The translations under genes were made by a program, and so were the position numbers. The notes under the pieces were generated by a model, which was not told the DNA's origin, made no database searches, and saw only the letters and a program-made list of their open reading frames with translations. Below are positions 1 through 8,359 of a stretch of DNA of 64,000 nt, piece by piece. The stretch covers positions 1 to 64,000 of the forward strand of contig NZ_JBFBCI010000007.1 of assembly GCF_040683095.1 (NCBI RefSeq), in the 5' to 3' direction. The DNA is from Sphaerisporangium sp040683095. GTDB taxonomy: Bacteria > Actinomycetota > Actinomycetes > Streptosporangiales > Streptosporangiaceae. How positions within the stretch are numbered: the first letter of the stretch is position 1; every line of letters begins with the position of its first letter.

Positions 1-200
1 TTCCAACCCGGGGCCAACTCCCCCCCGTTAGCCCCCCCTCTCCCCCCCCCCCCCCCGGGCCCCCGCCTCAGTGGGGGGGGGGGGGGGCGGTTCCCCCAAG
101 GGACCGCCCGCCGCCCGCGATTCTTTTTTGGCGTGTCGTACCCGCCTTTCTCCCATCGGGCGCGGTACGCGACCGGGTGTAACCGGGTAATAACTCCCAA
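1..200. other. Homopolymer-rich upstream segment
   Basis: No gene is supported here. The stretch holds a run of about 14 C (around 43-56) and a run of about 15 G (around 73-87), which could pair in a hairpin, plus many shorter C runs. Such runs are unusual even for a 70% GC genome and are prone to sequencing or assembly error. Everything before about position 130 should be read with caution. Confidence 0.5.
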
Positions 201-233
201 GGAGTGATCCATCGGAGACGGGGGAGACGTCAC

Positions 234-1502
234 GTGGGACACGTCGAAATCCGGGTGGTCGCCCTTGGCACGGGGGCGCTGGCCCTGCTTCTGGCAAGTG
301 CTTGTGCGAGTTCCGGCACCCAGAAGGGTGCCGAAGGTTCACGTCAGGACGTGGCTGTGAGCGTCTCTCCGGGCAACGGGGCCACCCAGGTGGCCCCTGA
401 GCTGCCCGTCACGGTCGGAGCCGTCAACGGCGCGCTCAGGAGCGTCAGCGTGCGCACGGCGTCGGGGAACACGCCGGTCGAGGGCGTGCTGAGCGCGGAC
501 CGCACCCAGTGGCGCAGCAAGCGCGCCATGTCCCCGGGCGAGACCTACAAGATCACGGCGGTGGCCGTGGGGCCCGGCGGCACCAAGGAGGTGACCAGCG
601 AGTTCTCCACGCTCAAGGCCACCAAGGTGTTCGCCGTCCACAAGATCCTTCCCAACAAGGACATCACCGGCCTCACCGTCGGCATCGGCATGCCGATCAT
701 GCTGACCTTCGACCAGCCCATCACCGACCGCGTGTCGGTCGAGCGCAACCTCATGGTGCAGGCGTCCAAGCCGGTCGAGGGGGCGTGGCACTGGTTCGAC
801 GACAAGTCGGTGTCCTTCCGTCCCAAGCAGTGGTGGCCGGCGCACACCAAGGTCAAGCTCATCGCCCACCTGGCCGGCGTCCGCGGCGGGCCCGGGATGT
901 ACGGCGGGCAGGACTACGTCCGCGAGTTCGAGATCGGGCGCGCGCAGATCAGCCACGCCGACACCACGAGCCACCAGATGACGATCAGGCGCGACGGCAA
1001 TGTCATCAGGTCGGTGCCCCTCAGTGCCGGTCAGGGCGGCTCCTGGAAGTACTACACGACCAACGGCGTCCACCTGGCGATGTCGCGGGAGGACGTCACC
1101 ACGATGACCTCGCCCGACGCCGGTCCCGGCCAGCCGGGGTACTACAGCCAGACCGTGTACGACACCGTGCGGATCTCCGACACCGGCGAGTACGTCCACG
1201 GCGCGCCCTGGTCGGTGGGCTCCCAGGGCAGCTCCAACGTCAGCCACGGCTGCATCAACATCAGCCCGTCCAACGCCAAGTGGTTCAAGGAGACGACGCT
1301 CATCGGTGACCCGATCATCGTGAGCGGCTCCCCGCGCCAGCTCGACCCGGGCAACGGATGGGGGCACTGGCAGGAGCCCTGGCAGCAGTGGCTCCGGTGG
1401 AGCGGCCTGCGCTCCGGCTTCACGACCGAGGCCCTGACCGCCCACCACGAACCCAGCACCGGCATCCCCGCGAGCGAGTCGAAGAAGAAGGTGACGTCCT
1501 GA
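234..1502 (+). CDS. L,D-transpeptidase lipoprotein
   Basis: This protein forms 3-3 cross-links in peptidoglycan outside the membrane, using a catalytic cysteine to join meso-diaminopimelate stems. The YkuD-domain signature HGCIN is present, with the nucleophile Cys at codon 1251-1253 and the upstream S-x-G-x-H context. The N-terminal half has the Ig-like folds usual in actinobacterial Ldt proteins. A lipoprotein signal (hydrophobic stretch ending LLASAC) precedes the mature chain. I prefer the GTG at 234, which has GGGGAG eight bases upstream. An in-frame GTG at 204 would overlap its own Shine-Dalgarno sequence and add ten basic residues. The gene converges with qcrB across a strong hairpin. 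Confidence 0.9.
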   Translation: MGHVEIRVVALGTGALALLLASACASSGTQKGAEGSRQDVAVSVSPGNGATQVAPELPVTVGAVNGALRSVSVRTASGNTPVEGVLSADRTQWRSKRAMSPGETYKITAVAVGPGGTKEVTSEFSTLKATKVFAVHKILPNKDITGLTVGIGMPIMLTFDQPITDRVSVERNLMVQASKPVEGAWHWFDDKSVSFRPKQWWPAHTKVKLIAHLAGVRGGPGMYGGQDYVREFEIGRAQISHADTTSHQMTIRRDGNVIRSVPLSAGQGGSWKYYTTNGVHLAMSREDVTTMTSPDAGPGQPGYYSQTVYDTVRISDTGEYVHGAPWSVGSQGSSNVSHGCINISPSNAKWFKETTLIGDPIIVSGSPRQLDPGNGWGHWQEPWQQWLRWSGLRSGFTTEALTAHHEPSTGIPASESKKKVTS

Positions 1503-1532
1503 CGGCCGCTCCTCGGCACGGCGCACACAGAA

Positions 1533-1568
1533 AGAGGGGGTCCGGGCGATGCCGCCCGGGCCCCCTCT
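1533..1568. terminator. Bidirectional terminator between ldt and qcrB
   Basis: A long GC-rich hairpin: arm AGAGGGGGTCCGGGC, short loop, arm GCCCGGGCCCCCTCT, with a single G-T wobble. It lies between two convergent genes and probably stops transcription from both sides. Confidence 0.75.
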
Positions 1569-1598
1569 GTACGTCCAGCTCTGCAGGTCCCAGCGACC

Positions 1599-3245
1599 TC
1601 AGTGGCCGATGGACTTGGACTCGTTCCCCGCGCCCACGCCGGCGTGGCCGTGGCCCTCGCCGTGGTGACCGTCGGTCTCCAGCGAGATCGACTCGGCGTC
1701 GGCCGAGTAGGTCTGGCTGAGCTTGGCCCTGAGCCGCCCGAGCGGGTTGCGCATGCCCTTGGGGGGCACGCCCTCGCCGTCCGGGGACGCCTCGACGGAG
1801 GGAATGTGCTTCTTGCCCTGGACGTGGGCCGCCAGGTCCGCGGCCGGGGGAACGTGCACCTCGATGTACTCGCCGTGGGGCAGGCGCTTGATGACGCCGG
1901 ACTCCACGCCGTGCAGCAGCGTCTCCTGGTCCCTGCGCTGCAGGCCGATGCAGAAGCGGTACGTCACGAAGTACGCGATGGCCGGCCCGACGAAGATGGC
2001 GATGCGGCCGACCTCGGTCGTGGTGTACAGCGGGATGTGGAACGTCGAGGAGATCTCGTCGTTGGCGCCCAGCAGCCACAGGATGCCGTAGAACGCGATC
2101 GCCGAGATGCCGATCGAGGTGCGGTGCGGGTTGTTGCGCGGCCGGTCGGCGATGTGGTGCTCACGGTCGTCACCGGTGATCCACCGTTCGGCGAACGGGT
2201 AGAGCGCCAGGCCGGTCATGATGATGCCCATGGGCACCAGGGCCGGGATGAGCACGCTCAGCGGCAGCGTGTGCCCGAGGAAGTTGATCTCCCAGGCGGG
2301 CATCAACCGCAGCGCGCCCTCCAGGAAGCCCATGTAGAAGTCGGGCTGCGACCCCGCCGAGATGTCCGCCGGGGTGTACGGGCCGAACAGCCAGATCGGG
2401 TTGATCTGGGCGAACGTTCCGAGCAGCGCCAGGGCGCCGAACGTGAACAGGAAGTACGCGCCCGCCTTGATCATGAAGGTCGGGTAGAACGGCGCGCCGA
2501 CCACGTTGGTCTCGGTGCGGCCCTTGCCCGGCATCTGCGTGTGCTTCTGCACCCACATGAGGATCATGTGCGCGGAGATCAGCGCCAGCAGGATGCCCGG
2601 GATCAGCAGGATGTGCAGGCTGTAGAACCGGGAGATCACGTCCTCGCCGGGGTACTCCCCGCCGAACAGGAAGAACGTGATGTAGGTGCCCACCAGCGGG
2701 ATCGAGATCGCGACGCCCTCGGTGATCCGCAGGCCCGCGCCGGACAGCAGGTCGTCCGGCAGGGAGTAGCCGGTGAGGCCCTCCGCGAGCGCCAGCGTGA
2801 GCAGCAGCACGCCGATGATCCAGTTGAGCTCGCGCGGCTTGCGGTACGCCCCGGTGAAGAACACGCGGAGCATGTGCACCATCATGCCCGCCACGAACAG
2901 CAGCGCCGCCCAGTGGTGGATCTGACGGATCAGCAGGCCGCCGCGCACGTCGAAGCTGATGTGCAGCGCCGACGCGTAGGCCTCGGACATGCGGACGCCC
3001 ACGAGTTGCTGGTACGCGCCGTTGTAGACGACCTCGCCCATGCTCGGCTTGAACCAGAACGTCAGGAACGTACCGGTCAGGAGCAGGATGATGAACGAGT
3101 AGAGCGCGATCTCACCGAGCAGGAACGACCAGTGGTCCGGGAAGACCTTGCGAAGGTTGCGCTTGAGGAAGTTCCCGGCGCCGAGGCGATCGTCGAGGAA
3201 GGTCGACGCGCCGGCGATGGGCTTCGGAACGGTGTCCAGGCTCAT
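1599..3245 (-). CDS. qcrB: Cytochrome bc1 complex cytochrome b subunit
   Basis: Membrane subunit of the menaquinol:cytochrome c oxidoreductase that carries both b hemes and the quinol sites. The 548-residue protein has the cytochrome b core (eight or more membrane segments, PDDLLSGAGLRITEGV and PFYPTF regions) plus the long cytosolic C-terminal tail found in actinobacterial QcrB, here His- and Gly-rich at its end. It is the last gene of ctaE-qcrC-qcrA-qcrB. Its ATG overlaps the qcrA stop by four bases, so it is translationally coupled. In Actinobacteria this complex forms a supercomplex with the aa3 oxidase. Confidence 0.97.
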   Translation of the reverse strand: MSLDTVPKPIAGASTFLDDRLGAGNFLKRNLRKVFPDHWSFLLGEIALYSFIILLLTGTFLTFWFKPSMGEVVYNGAYQQLVGVRMSEAYASALHISFDVRGGLLIRQIHHWAALLFVAGMMVHMLRVFFTGAYRKPRELNWIIGVLLLTLALAEGLTGYSLPDDLLSGAGLRITEGVAISIPLVGTYITFFLFGGEYPGEDVISRFYSLHILLIPGILLALISAHMILMWVQKHTQMPGKGRTETNVVGAPFYPTFMIKAGAYFLFTFGALALLGTFAQINPIWLFGPYTPADISAGSQPDFYMGFLEGALRLMPAWEINFLGHTLPLSVLIPALVPMGIIMTGLALYPFAERWITGDDREHHIADRPRNNPHRTSIGISAIAFYGILWLLGANDEISSTFHIPLYTTTEVGRIAIFVGPAIAYFVTYRFCIGLQRRDQETLLHGVESGVIKRLPHGEYIEVHVPPAADLAAHVQGKKHIPSVEASPDGEGVPPKGMRNPLGRLRAKLSQTYSADAESISLETDGHHGEGHGHAGVGAGNESKSIGH

Positions 3246-4393
3246 GCCTGCCCCCTAGCTTCCGCCTCCGCGTCCCCGCGCTCCCAGAAGCTCGGGCCCA
3301 CCGGGACGTTGAAGTCGCTCTGTGCGATCAGGTACCCCTCGTTGTCGACACCGATCGGCAACTGGGGCAGAGGACGGGCCGCAGGGCCGAAAATGACCTT
3401 GGCGCCGTCGGCCGCGTCGAAGGTGGACTGGTGGCACGGGCAGAGGATGTGGTGCGTCGTCTGCTCGTACAACGCCGCCGGACAACCCACGTGGGTGCAG
3501 ATCTTGGAGTAGGCGACGATGCTGTCGTGCGTCCAGTTCAGGTTGACGCCGGGCTTGAGGTCCTCGGGCCTGAACTTGATGAGGATCAGCGTGGCCTTCG
3601 CCAGGGCGTTGAGGTCGTCCTCGTGCCCTTCCGGCACCACCGACAGGATGCCGCCGGGGGAGTTGAAGTCCGCCGCGCGGATCGGCTGGCGGGTCCCCTC
3701 GACCATCAGGCGAAGGCCCTTCTTCCACACCGTGTGCCGCAGCGAGGTGCCGGGCAGCGGGCCGAGGTCCTTGAGCAGCACCAAAGGCAGCAGGCCGAGC
3801 GGCGCCGACGCCAGCAGGAGCGTGCGGCGCAGCATCTTGTGCCGCAGCAGCCCGCTCTCGTTCGCGCCCTCGAGGAAGGTCTTGGCGACCTCCTCGCGCG
3901 TCGCGGAGCCGGAGGCCATCGGGTGGCGCTGCTGGACCAGCGTGTACTTCGGCATGATCTGACGGGCCCAGACCACCAGCCCCGCCGCCAGCGACAGCAG
4001 CGCGACGGCCAGCGAGCCGCCGAGCGCGAGATTGGAGGTCGCCGTCTTCTCGACCGAGCCGACCTGGAAGATCACGTAGGACGCCACGAAGCCGACCGCG
4101 GCGACGAACGTCAGCAGGAACAGCAGCGAGGCCCGGCGCTCGCCCTTGCGGGCGTCCGCCGGGTCGGGGTACTTGACCTCGCCGACCACCGGCTCGTCGG
4201 CCGTGTGTTCGTCGTGCTCGCCGTGCGCGAGGGCCGCGGCGTGCCCGTTGCCCTGGGGACGCGCGCCCGCGTCGGGGCCGAGCAGGGAGTCGCCGCCGCG
4301 CGGCGGGGGCGTGCCGATGACGCGCCGCGGAACCCGCGGGCTTTCGCCCGGCTCGATCCCACCCGGCTCGATCTCATTCGGATTGTCAGTCAT
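3242..4393 (-). CDS. qcrA: Rieske iron-sulfur subunit of the bc1 complex
   Basis: Carries the 2Fe-2S centre that takes electrons from menaquinol to the diheme cytochrome c. Both cluster-binding boxes are visible, CTHVGC and CPCHQS, in the C-terminal domain. At 383 residues it has the extended form typical of Actinobacteria: a charged, Pro-rich cytosolic N-terminus, then three membrane segments rather than one. The ATG overlaps the end of qcrC by eight bases and the stop overlaps the qcrB start by four, placing it in the middle of a tightly coupled operon. Confidence 0.96.
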   Translation of the reverse strand: MTDNPNEIEPGGIEPGESPRVPRRVIGTPPPRGGDSLLGPDAGARPQGNGHAAALAHGEHDEHTADEPVVGEVKYPDPADARKGERRASLLFLLTFVAAVGFVASYVIFQVGSVEKTATSNLALGGSLAVALLSLAAGLVVWARQIMPKYTLVQQRHPMASGSATREEVAKTFLEGANESGLLRHKMLRRTLLLASAPLGLLPLVLLKDLGPLPGTSLRHTVWKKGLRLMVEGTRQPIRAADFNSPGGILSVVPEGHEDDLNALAKATLILIKFRPEDLKPGVNLNWTHDSIVAYSKICTHVGCPAALYEQTTHHILCPCHQSTFDAADGAKVIFGPAARPLPQLPIGVDNEGYLIAQSDFNVPVGPSFWERGDAEAEARGQA

Positions 4394-5237
4394 GGTTGAC
4401 CTGCCGCTTCTTCGCGGTGATCCAGATGGCGGCGATGATCAGCAGGCTCAGGCCGCCGACCCATGCCACGAGGCCCTCGGTGACCGGGCCGATGCGGCCG
4501 AGGCCGTTACCGCCCGGGTTCGGCTCGTGACGGACGCCCACGATGTAGGCGATCATGTCGCGCTTCTGCTCGGGGGTGATCGTGCTGTCGTTGAACACCG
4601 GCATCGCCTGCGGGCCCGTGGCCATCGCCTCGTAGATCTGCGTCGGCGAGGCGGGCTCCAGGGACGGCGCGTACTTGCCGTAGGTCAGCGCGCCGCCGGC
4701 GCCCACGAAGTTGTGGCACTGGATGCAGTTCGCCCGGAACAGCTCGCCGCCCTTGGCCGGGTCTCCCTTGGAGGGGTCGACGGCCTCCAGGGAGGGCTTG
4801 GTGGGACCGCCGCCCAGCGACTGCACGTACGCCGCGAGCTCCTTGACGGTCTGGGGGTTCACCCACTCCGGGGGACGCTTGCGCGGGGCCTGGGGGCCGG
4901 GGTTCGCGAACGGCATGCGGCCGCTGGAGACCTGGAAGTCCACCGCGGCGGCGCCGACGCCGATGAGGCTCGGGCCCGAGGCACCGCCGGGCGCGTAGGA
5001 GCCCTCGGCGTTGAGGCCGTGGCAGCTCGCGCAGTGCGCCGCGAACAGCTCCTTGCCCGCGGCCACGTCGTCCGCCTTGCCGGAGGCGATCGCCGCGTCA
5101 GCCCGGTCGCCTCCGGGCATCAGCAGGGCGTACACCCCTCCGAGGAGGCTCAGGGCCAGAAGGAGGACGGCATATCGCGCGAGTGGATGCCGCCTCCGTG
5201 CGGTGATCGAGTTCACCGATATCCTCGTTCCGATCAT
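4386..5237 (-). CDS. qcrC: Diheme cytochrome c subunit of the bc1 complex
   Basis: Replaces both cytochrome c1 and soluble cytochrome c in the actinobacterial bcc-aa3 supercomplex, passing electrons directly to the oxidase. Two heme-attachment motifs are visible, CASCH and CIQCH, one in each cytochrome c fold. An N-terminal membrane anchor and a C-terminal membrane segment (near LSLLIIAAIWITA) bracket them, as in known QcrC. The start overlaps the ctaE stop by four bases. Confidence 0.96.
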   Translation of the reverse strand: MIGTRISVNSITARRRHPLARYAVLLLALSLLGGVYALLMPGGDRADAAIASGKADDVAAGKELFAAHCASCHGLNAEGSYAPGGASGPSLIGVGAAAVDFQVSSGRMPFANPGPQAPRKRPPEWVNPQTVKELAAYVQSLGGGPTKPSLEAVDPSKGDPAKGGELFRANCIQCHNFVGAGGALTYGKYAPSLEPASPTQIYEAMATGPQAMPVFNDSTITPEQKRDMIAYIVGVRHEPNPGGNGLGRIGPVTEGLVAWVGGLSLLIIAAIWITAKKRQVNHD

Positions 5238-5860
5238 TTGATGATGTAGATGGTCGCGAAGAGGCCGATCCAGACGACGTCGACGAAGTGCCAGTAGTAG
5301 GACACGACGATCGCGCTGGTGGCCTGCTCATGGGTGAAGCGCTTCGCGGCGTACGTGCGTCCCAGCATGAACAGGAACGCGATCAGGCCACCGGTCACGT
5401 GCAGGCCGTGGAAGCCCGTGGTCAGGTAGAAGACCGAGCCATAGGCGTTGGACGACAGGGTCAGGCCCTCTTCCACAAGGTTGTGGTACTCGTACAGCTG
5501 ACCCCCGACGAACCACGCGCCCATGAGGAAGCTGACGACGTACCAGAACCGGAGCTTCCTGACCTGCCCCTTCTCGGCGGCCCACACGCCCAGCTGGCAC
5601 GTCACACTCGACAGGACCAGAACGATCGTGTTGACAAGCGCGTACGGGACGTCCAGGTGGACGCCCTCGGGAAGAGTGGGCCATGGCCTGTCCAGGCCGA
5701 GGCTGACCGACCGGATCGTGAAGTACATCGCGAACAGCGCCGCGAAGAACATGAGCTCAGAGGACAGCCAGACGATCGTGCCGACGCTGACCAGGTTCGG
5801 CCTGCGGGACGATGGGGCTGTCGTCGTCGTGATTGCGGATGCTGTCGCCACGCGCAGCAT
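5234..5860 (-). CDS. ctaE: Cytochrome c oxidase subunit III
   Basis: Integral membrane subunit III of the aa3 terminal oxidase. It contains the family sequences GTIVWLSSELMFFAALFAMYF and, near the end, YYWHFVDVVWIGLFATIYI. The longest reading frame would begin at 6007, but 49 extra residues with no family similarity would then overlap the divergent gene. The ATG at 5860 gives 208 residues, the usual length, and a GTG at 5851 is also possible. It is the first gene of the ctaE-qcrCAB operon. Confidence 0.94.
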   Translation of the reverse strand: MLRVATASAITTTTAPSSRRPNLVSVGTIVWLSSELMFFAALFAMYFTIRSVSLGLDRPWPTLPEGVHLDVPYALVNTIVLVLSSVTCQLGVWAAEKGQVRKLRFWYVVSFLMGAWFVGGQLYEYHNLVEEGLTLSSNAYGSVFYLTTGFHGLHVTGGLIAFLFMLGRTYAAKRFTHEQATSAIVVSYYWHFVDVVWIGLFATIYIIK

Positions 5861-6041
5861 TATTGCGGCTGTGATGGCCGGGTCGCCGCACGACCCCCCG
5901 CTAAGGGGCACTTCACGCGAATAAACCGGACATACGCCCGGATCCACGCCAAGTGTGACTCGTCTGGGATTCCGTCGGCGGGGACCGGTAGCATCCGTGG
6001 TGACCATACCTCGTCAATCGATAGTGAGCGCGACCGTGAGC

Positions 6042-6440
6042 ATGAGGGTTCTCGTCTACAGCGACGACGCGGGCACCCGCGAGAAGGTGCGGCTGGCGAT
6101 CGGACGGCGTCCGGCCGCCGACGTGCCCCTCGTCGAGATCATCGAGTGCGCCACCCAGCCCGCCGTCCTCAAGCGGCTCGACTCCGGCGAGATCGACGTC
6201 GCCGTGCTGGACGGCGCGGCCGTCCCCGCCGGCGGCATGGGCGTCTGCCGCCAGGCGAAGGACGAGGTGTACGACTGCCCGCCGATCTGCGTGATCGTCG
6301 AGCGCCGCGACGACCGCTGGCTCGCCGACTGGTCGCGCGCCGACGCCGTCGTGGCCCAGCCGATCGACCCCATCGCGCTCGCCGAGGCCGTCGCCGGCCT
6401 CATGCGGCGCCGCTCGGAAACCCGCATCTCCTCTCACTGA
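6042..6440 (+). CDS. Receiver-like protein without output domain
   Basis: A 132-residue protein with the layout of a response-regulator receiver: acidic pair near residues 8-9, candidate phospho-acceptor Asp57, and the final PIDP turn. The conserved switch Lys before that turn is Gln (Q106) and the usual Ser/Thr is absent, so this is probably a pseudo-receiver rather than a phosphorylated switch. No DNA-binding domain follows. A GTG two codons upstream (6036) is an alternative start. It diverges from ctaE and precedes trpD by 22 bases. Similar small proteins sit at this locus in other actinomycetes, but I know of no function. Confidence 0.75.
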   Translation: MRVLVYSDDAGTREKVRLAIGRRPAADVPLVEIIECATQPAVLKRLDSGEIDVAVLDGAAVPAGGMGVCRQAKDEVYDCPPICVIVERRDDRWLADWSRADAVVAQPIDPIALAEAVAGLMRRRSETRISSH

Positions 6441-6462
6441 CCTCTCACTGACGGAGACCCCC

Positions 6463-7536
6463 ATGGACGCGCGCACCACGTGGCCCGCGCTGCTCACCGC
6501 CCTGCTGTCCCGCGAGCACCTCAGCGCCGACGAGACCGCCTGGGCCATGAGCGAGATCATGTCCGGGTCCGCGACGTCCGCCCAGATCGCGGGCTTCGTC
6601 ACGGCCCTGCGCGCCAAGGGGGAGACGGTCGCGGAGGTGGCCGGCATCGCGCGCGCCATGCTCGACTACTCCACCCCCCTGAAGATCGACGGCCCGACGG
6701 TCGACATCGTCGGCACCGGCGGCGACCGCGCCCACACGGTCAACGTCTCGACGATGGCCGCCATCGTCGCGGCGGCGGCCGGGGCGCGCGTGGTCAAGCA
6801 CGGCAACCGCGCGTCCTCCTCGTCCTGCGGGGCCGCCGACGTGCTCGAACACCTCGGCGTCGTCCTGGAGCTGTCGCCGGAGGCCGCCGCGCGCACCGCC
6901 GCCGACGCCGGCATCACGTTCTGCTTCGCGCCGGTCTATCACCCCGCGTTCCGCCACGCCGGGCCCACCCGCAAGGATCTCGGCGTGCCCACCGTCTTCA
7001 ACTTCCTCGGCCCGCTCACCAACCCCGCCCGCCCGACGGCCCAGGCGATCGGCGTGTTCGACGCGCGCATGCTGCCGGTCATCGCCGGTGTCTTCGCCGA
7101 GCGGGGCGTGTCCGCGCTGGTCTTCCGGGGCGACGACGGGCTGGACGAGCTGTCCACCGCCACGACCTCGACGGTCTGGGTGGTCGGGGATGGCACGGCC
7201 GTGGAGACGGGCTTCGACCCGCTGGACATCGGCGTCCCGCGCTCGGAGCCGGACGCGCTGCGCGGCGGCGACCGCGAGTTCAACGCCCAGGCGGTCCGCG
7301 ACCTGGTCGGAGGCAAGACCGGGCCGGTGCGTGACGCCGTGCTGCTCAACGCGGCCGCCGCCCTGGTCAGTCTCGACTCACTCACCCCCGGCGTCACCGA
7401 GTCCGGCGCCCCGGGCGAGGCCCTTGTCGCGGCCATGGGTTCGGCGTACGCGCGTGCCGCCGAGGCCGTCGACTCCGGGCGCGCGGCCGACACGCTGGCA
7501 CGCTGGGTCGACATCAGCCGCTCCCACAAGTCCTGA
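6463..7536 (+). CDS. trpD: Anthranilate phosphoribosyltransferase
   Basis: Transfers phosphoribose from PRPP to anthranilate in tryptophan synthesis. The PRPP-binding loop GTGGDRAHTVNVST is intact, followed by the KHGNRASSSSCGAAD segment that binds PRPP and anthranilate. The 357-residue length is normal. The ATG at 6463 follows ACGGAGA. Its position next to ctaE-qcrCAB rather than in a trp operon is the usual arrangement in Streptomyces-like chromosomes. It marks the left edge of the native locus; foreign-looking cluster DNA begins after it. Confidence 0.96.
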   Translation: MDARTTWPALLTALLSREHLSADETAWAMSEIMSGSATSAQIAGFVTALRAKGETVAEVAGIARAMLDYSTPLKIDGPTVDIVGTGGDRAHTVNVSTMAAIVAAAAGARVVKHGNRASSSSCGAADVLEHLGVVLELSPEAAARTAADAGITFCFAPVYHPAFRHAGPTRKDLGVPTVFNFLGPLTNPARPTAQAIGVFDARMLPVIAGVFAERGVSALVFRGDDGLDELSTATTSTVWVVGDGTAVETGFDPLDIGVPRSEPDALRGGDREFNAQAVRDLVGGKTGPVRDAVLLNAAAALVSLDSLTPGVTESGAPGEALVAAMGSAYARAAEAVDSGRAADTLARWVDISRSHKS

Positions 7537-7738
7537 CCCTCCGCAGGACGCCGGCCGGGCTGCGCGACCGCGCCGCCCGCCCTGGTGCTCGGCTTCGCCC
7601 AGATGGCTGCCGCAAAGCCGGTGGTCCTTCCCTCCGCGGCTCCCACTGGCCGTGATCATTCCTCCGGGAGGAGGCGTCTCCTTCACGGATGGCGCGAGAT
7701 CCTCCCTGGAGGGGATGTCGCGATTTCGTGACATTTCT

Positions 7739-7759
7739 GCGTGCCCTGCCAGGGCACGC
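7739..7759. repeat. Perfect 21-base palindrome upstream of the NRPS operon
   Basis: Ten-base arms GCGTGCCCTG and CAGGGCACGC around a single C. It lies 600 bases before the NRPS start. It could be an operator for a dimeric regulator or the trpD-side terminator. No T-run follows, so the sequence does not decide. Confidence 0.45.
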
Positions 7760-8063
7760 GTGGTGGTCCGTCGTCTCGCCCATCGCCGCCGTGCACGACG
7801 GCGCCGTCACCGCCGTCCCGTGTCCGGGCGAGGTCCGCACGTCACGTCATGGCCCCCGCGGCGGGGCCGGTCCGGGTGAGCGACCTCGGACCGGGAACCG
7901 CGCATATAGCGGTAGCCGATCGCATGGATCCCTTCACTTGCGAAGAGCGTGTTTAGCCGACAGGTCAAACAGTGGAGCTCCCGAGGCGAGCGGTAAAGAC
8001 TTGGCGGGTGCACCCATTGGATTCCAACGGCTTTGCCCCGCGAAGTGCCGAGGAGGTACGGAC

Positions 8064-8201
8064 ATGCCGTCGGTCTCCTCAATGGTGAATACCGGCATCG
8101 GCCGGGTTATTCGAGTGGTCCGCAGGTACAGGCCGGTCGGGACGGATGGAACCGCATTTCCGTCGATGGCCGTCGCTGGAGCGCCATTCTCGGGCCCGTG
8201 A
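8064..8201 (+). CDS. Possible 45-residue leader ORF
   Basis: An ATG preceded by AGGAGG with seven-base spacing (8051-8056), the best ribosome binding site in the leader. It opens a 45-codon frame beginning MPSVSSMVNTG and rich in Arg, Val and Pro. I recognise no family. It stops 158 bases before the NRPS start. It may be a leader peptide, a small regulator or chance. Only the ribosome binding site and position argue for it. Confidence 0.25.
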   Translation: MPSVSSMVNTGIGRVIRVVRRYRPVGTDGTAFPSMAVAGAPFSGP

Positions 8202-8359
8202 CCGTCTCCGTCGAGGGGACCGGCCGTCGCAGGCTCGCCGCAAACCGATGTTCCGCAGGCGCGGCAGTGTGATCACCAATCCTTCGGATCGCCTCTGCGA
8301 TTTCCATTGTCCGGGCGTGGAGTGAGATATCGCCGCCGCCGTTTTTCCGCGAAGGAGTA

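Larger units (their letters stand above)
7537..8359 (+). promoter_or_regulatory. Long leader region of the NRPS operon
   Basis: About 820 bases separate trpD from the first NRPS gene, and no recognised protein is encoded. The segment contains a perfect palindrome at 7739-7759 (GCGTGCCCTG, one base, CAGGGCACGC), and short dyads around CCTCCGGGAGG (7656-7670) and ATCCTCCCTGGAGGGGAT (7699-7717). It also holds a short open frame with a strong ribosome binding site at 8064. The NRPS promoter and operators must lie here. I cannot place the -10/-35 boxes with confidence. Confidence 0.5.

Noticed and set aside
1602..3512. Long plus-strand open frame across qcrB
   Set aside because: It is antisense to an unmistakable cytochrome b gene. 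High GC produces long open antisense frames; the translated protein is Arg/Asp/Val-rich without any family signature.
5861..6007. Longer start for cytochrome oxidase subunit III
   Set aside because: The extra 49 residues overlap the divergent gene's promoter and have no similarity to CtaE. ATG 5860 gives the normal 208-residue protein.
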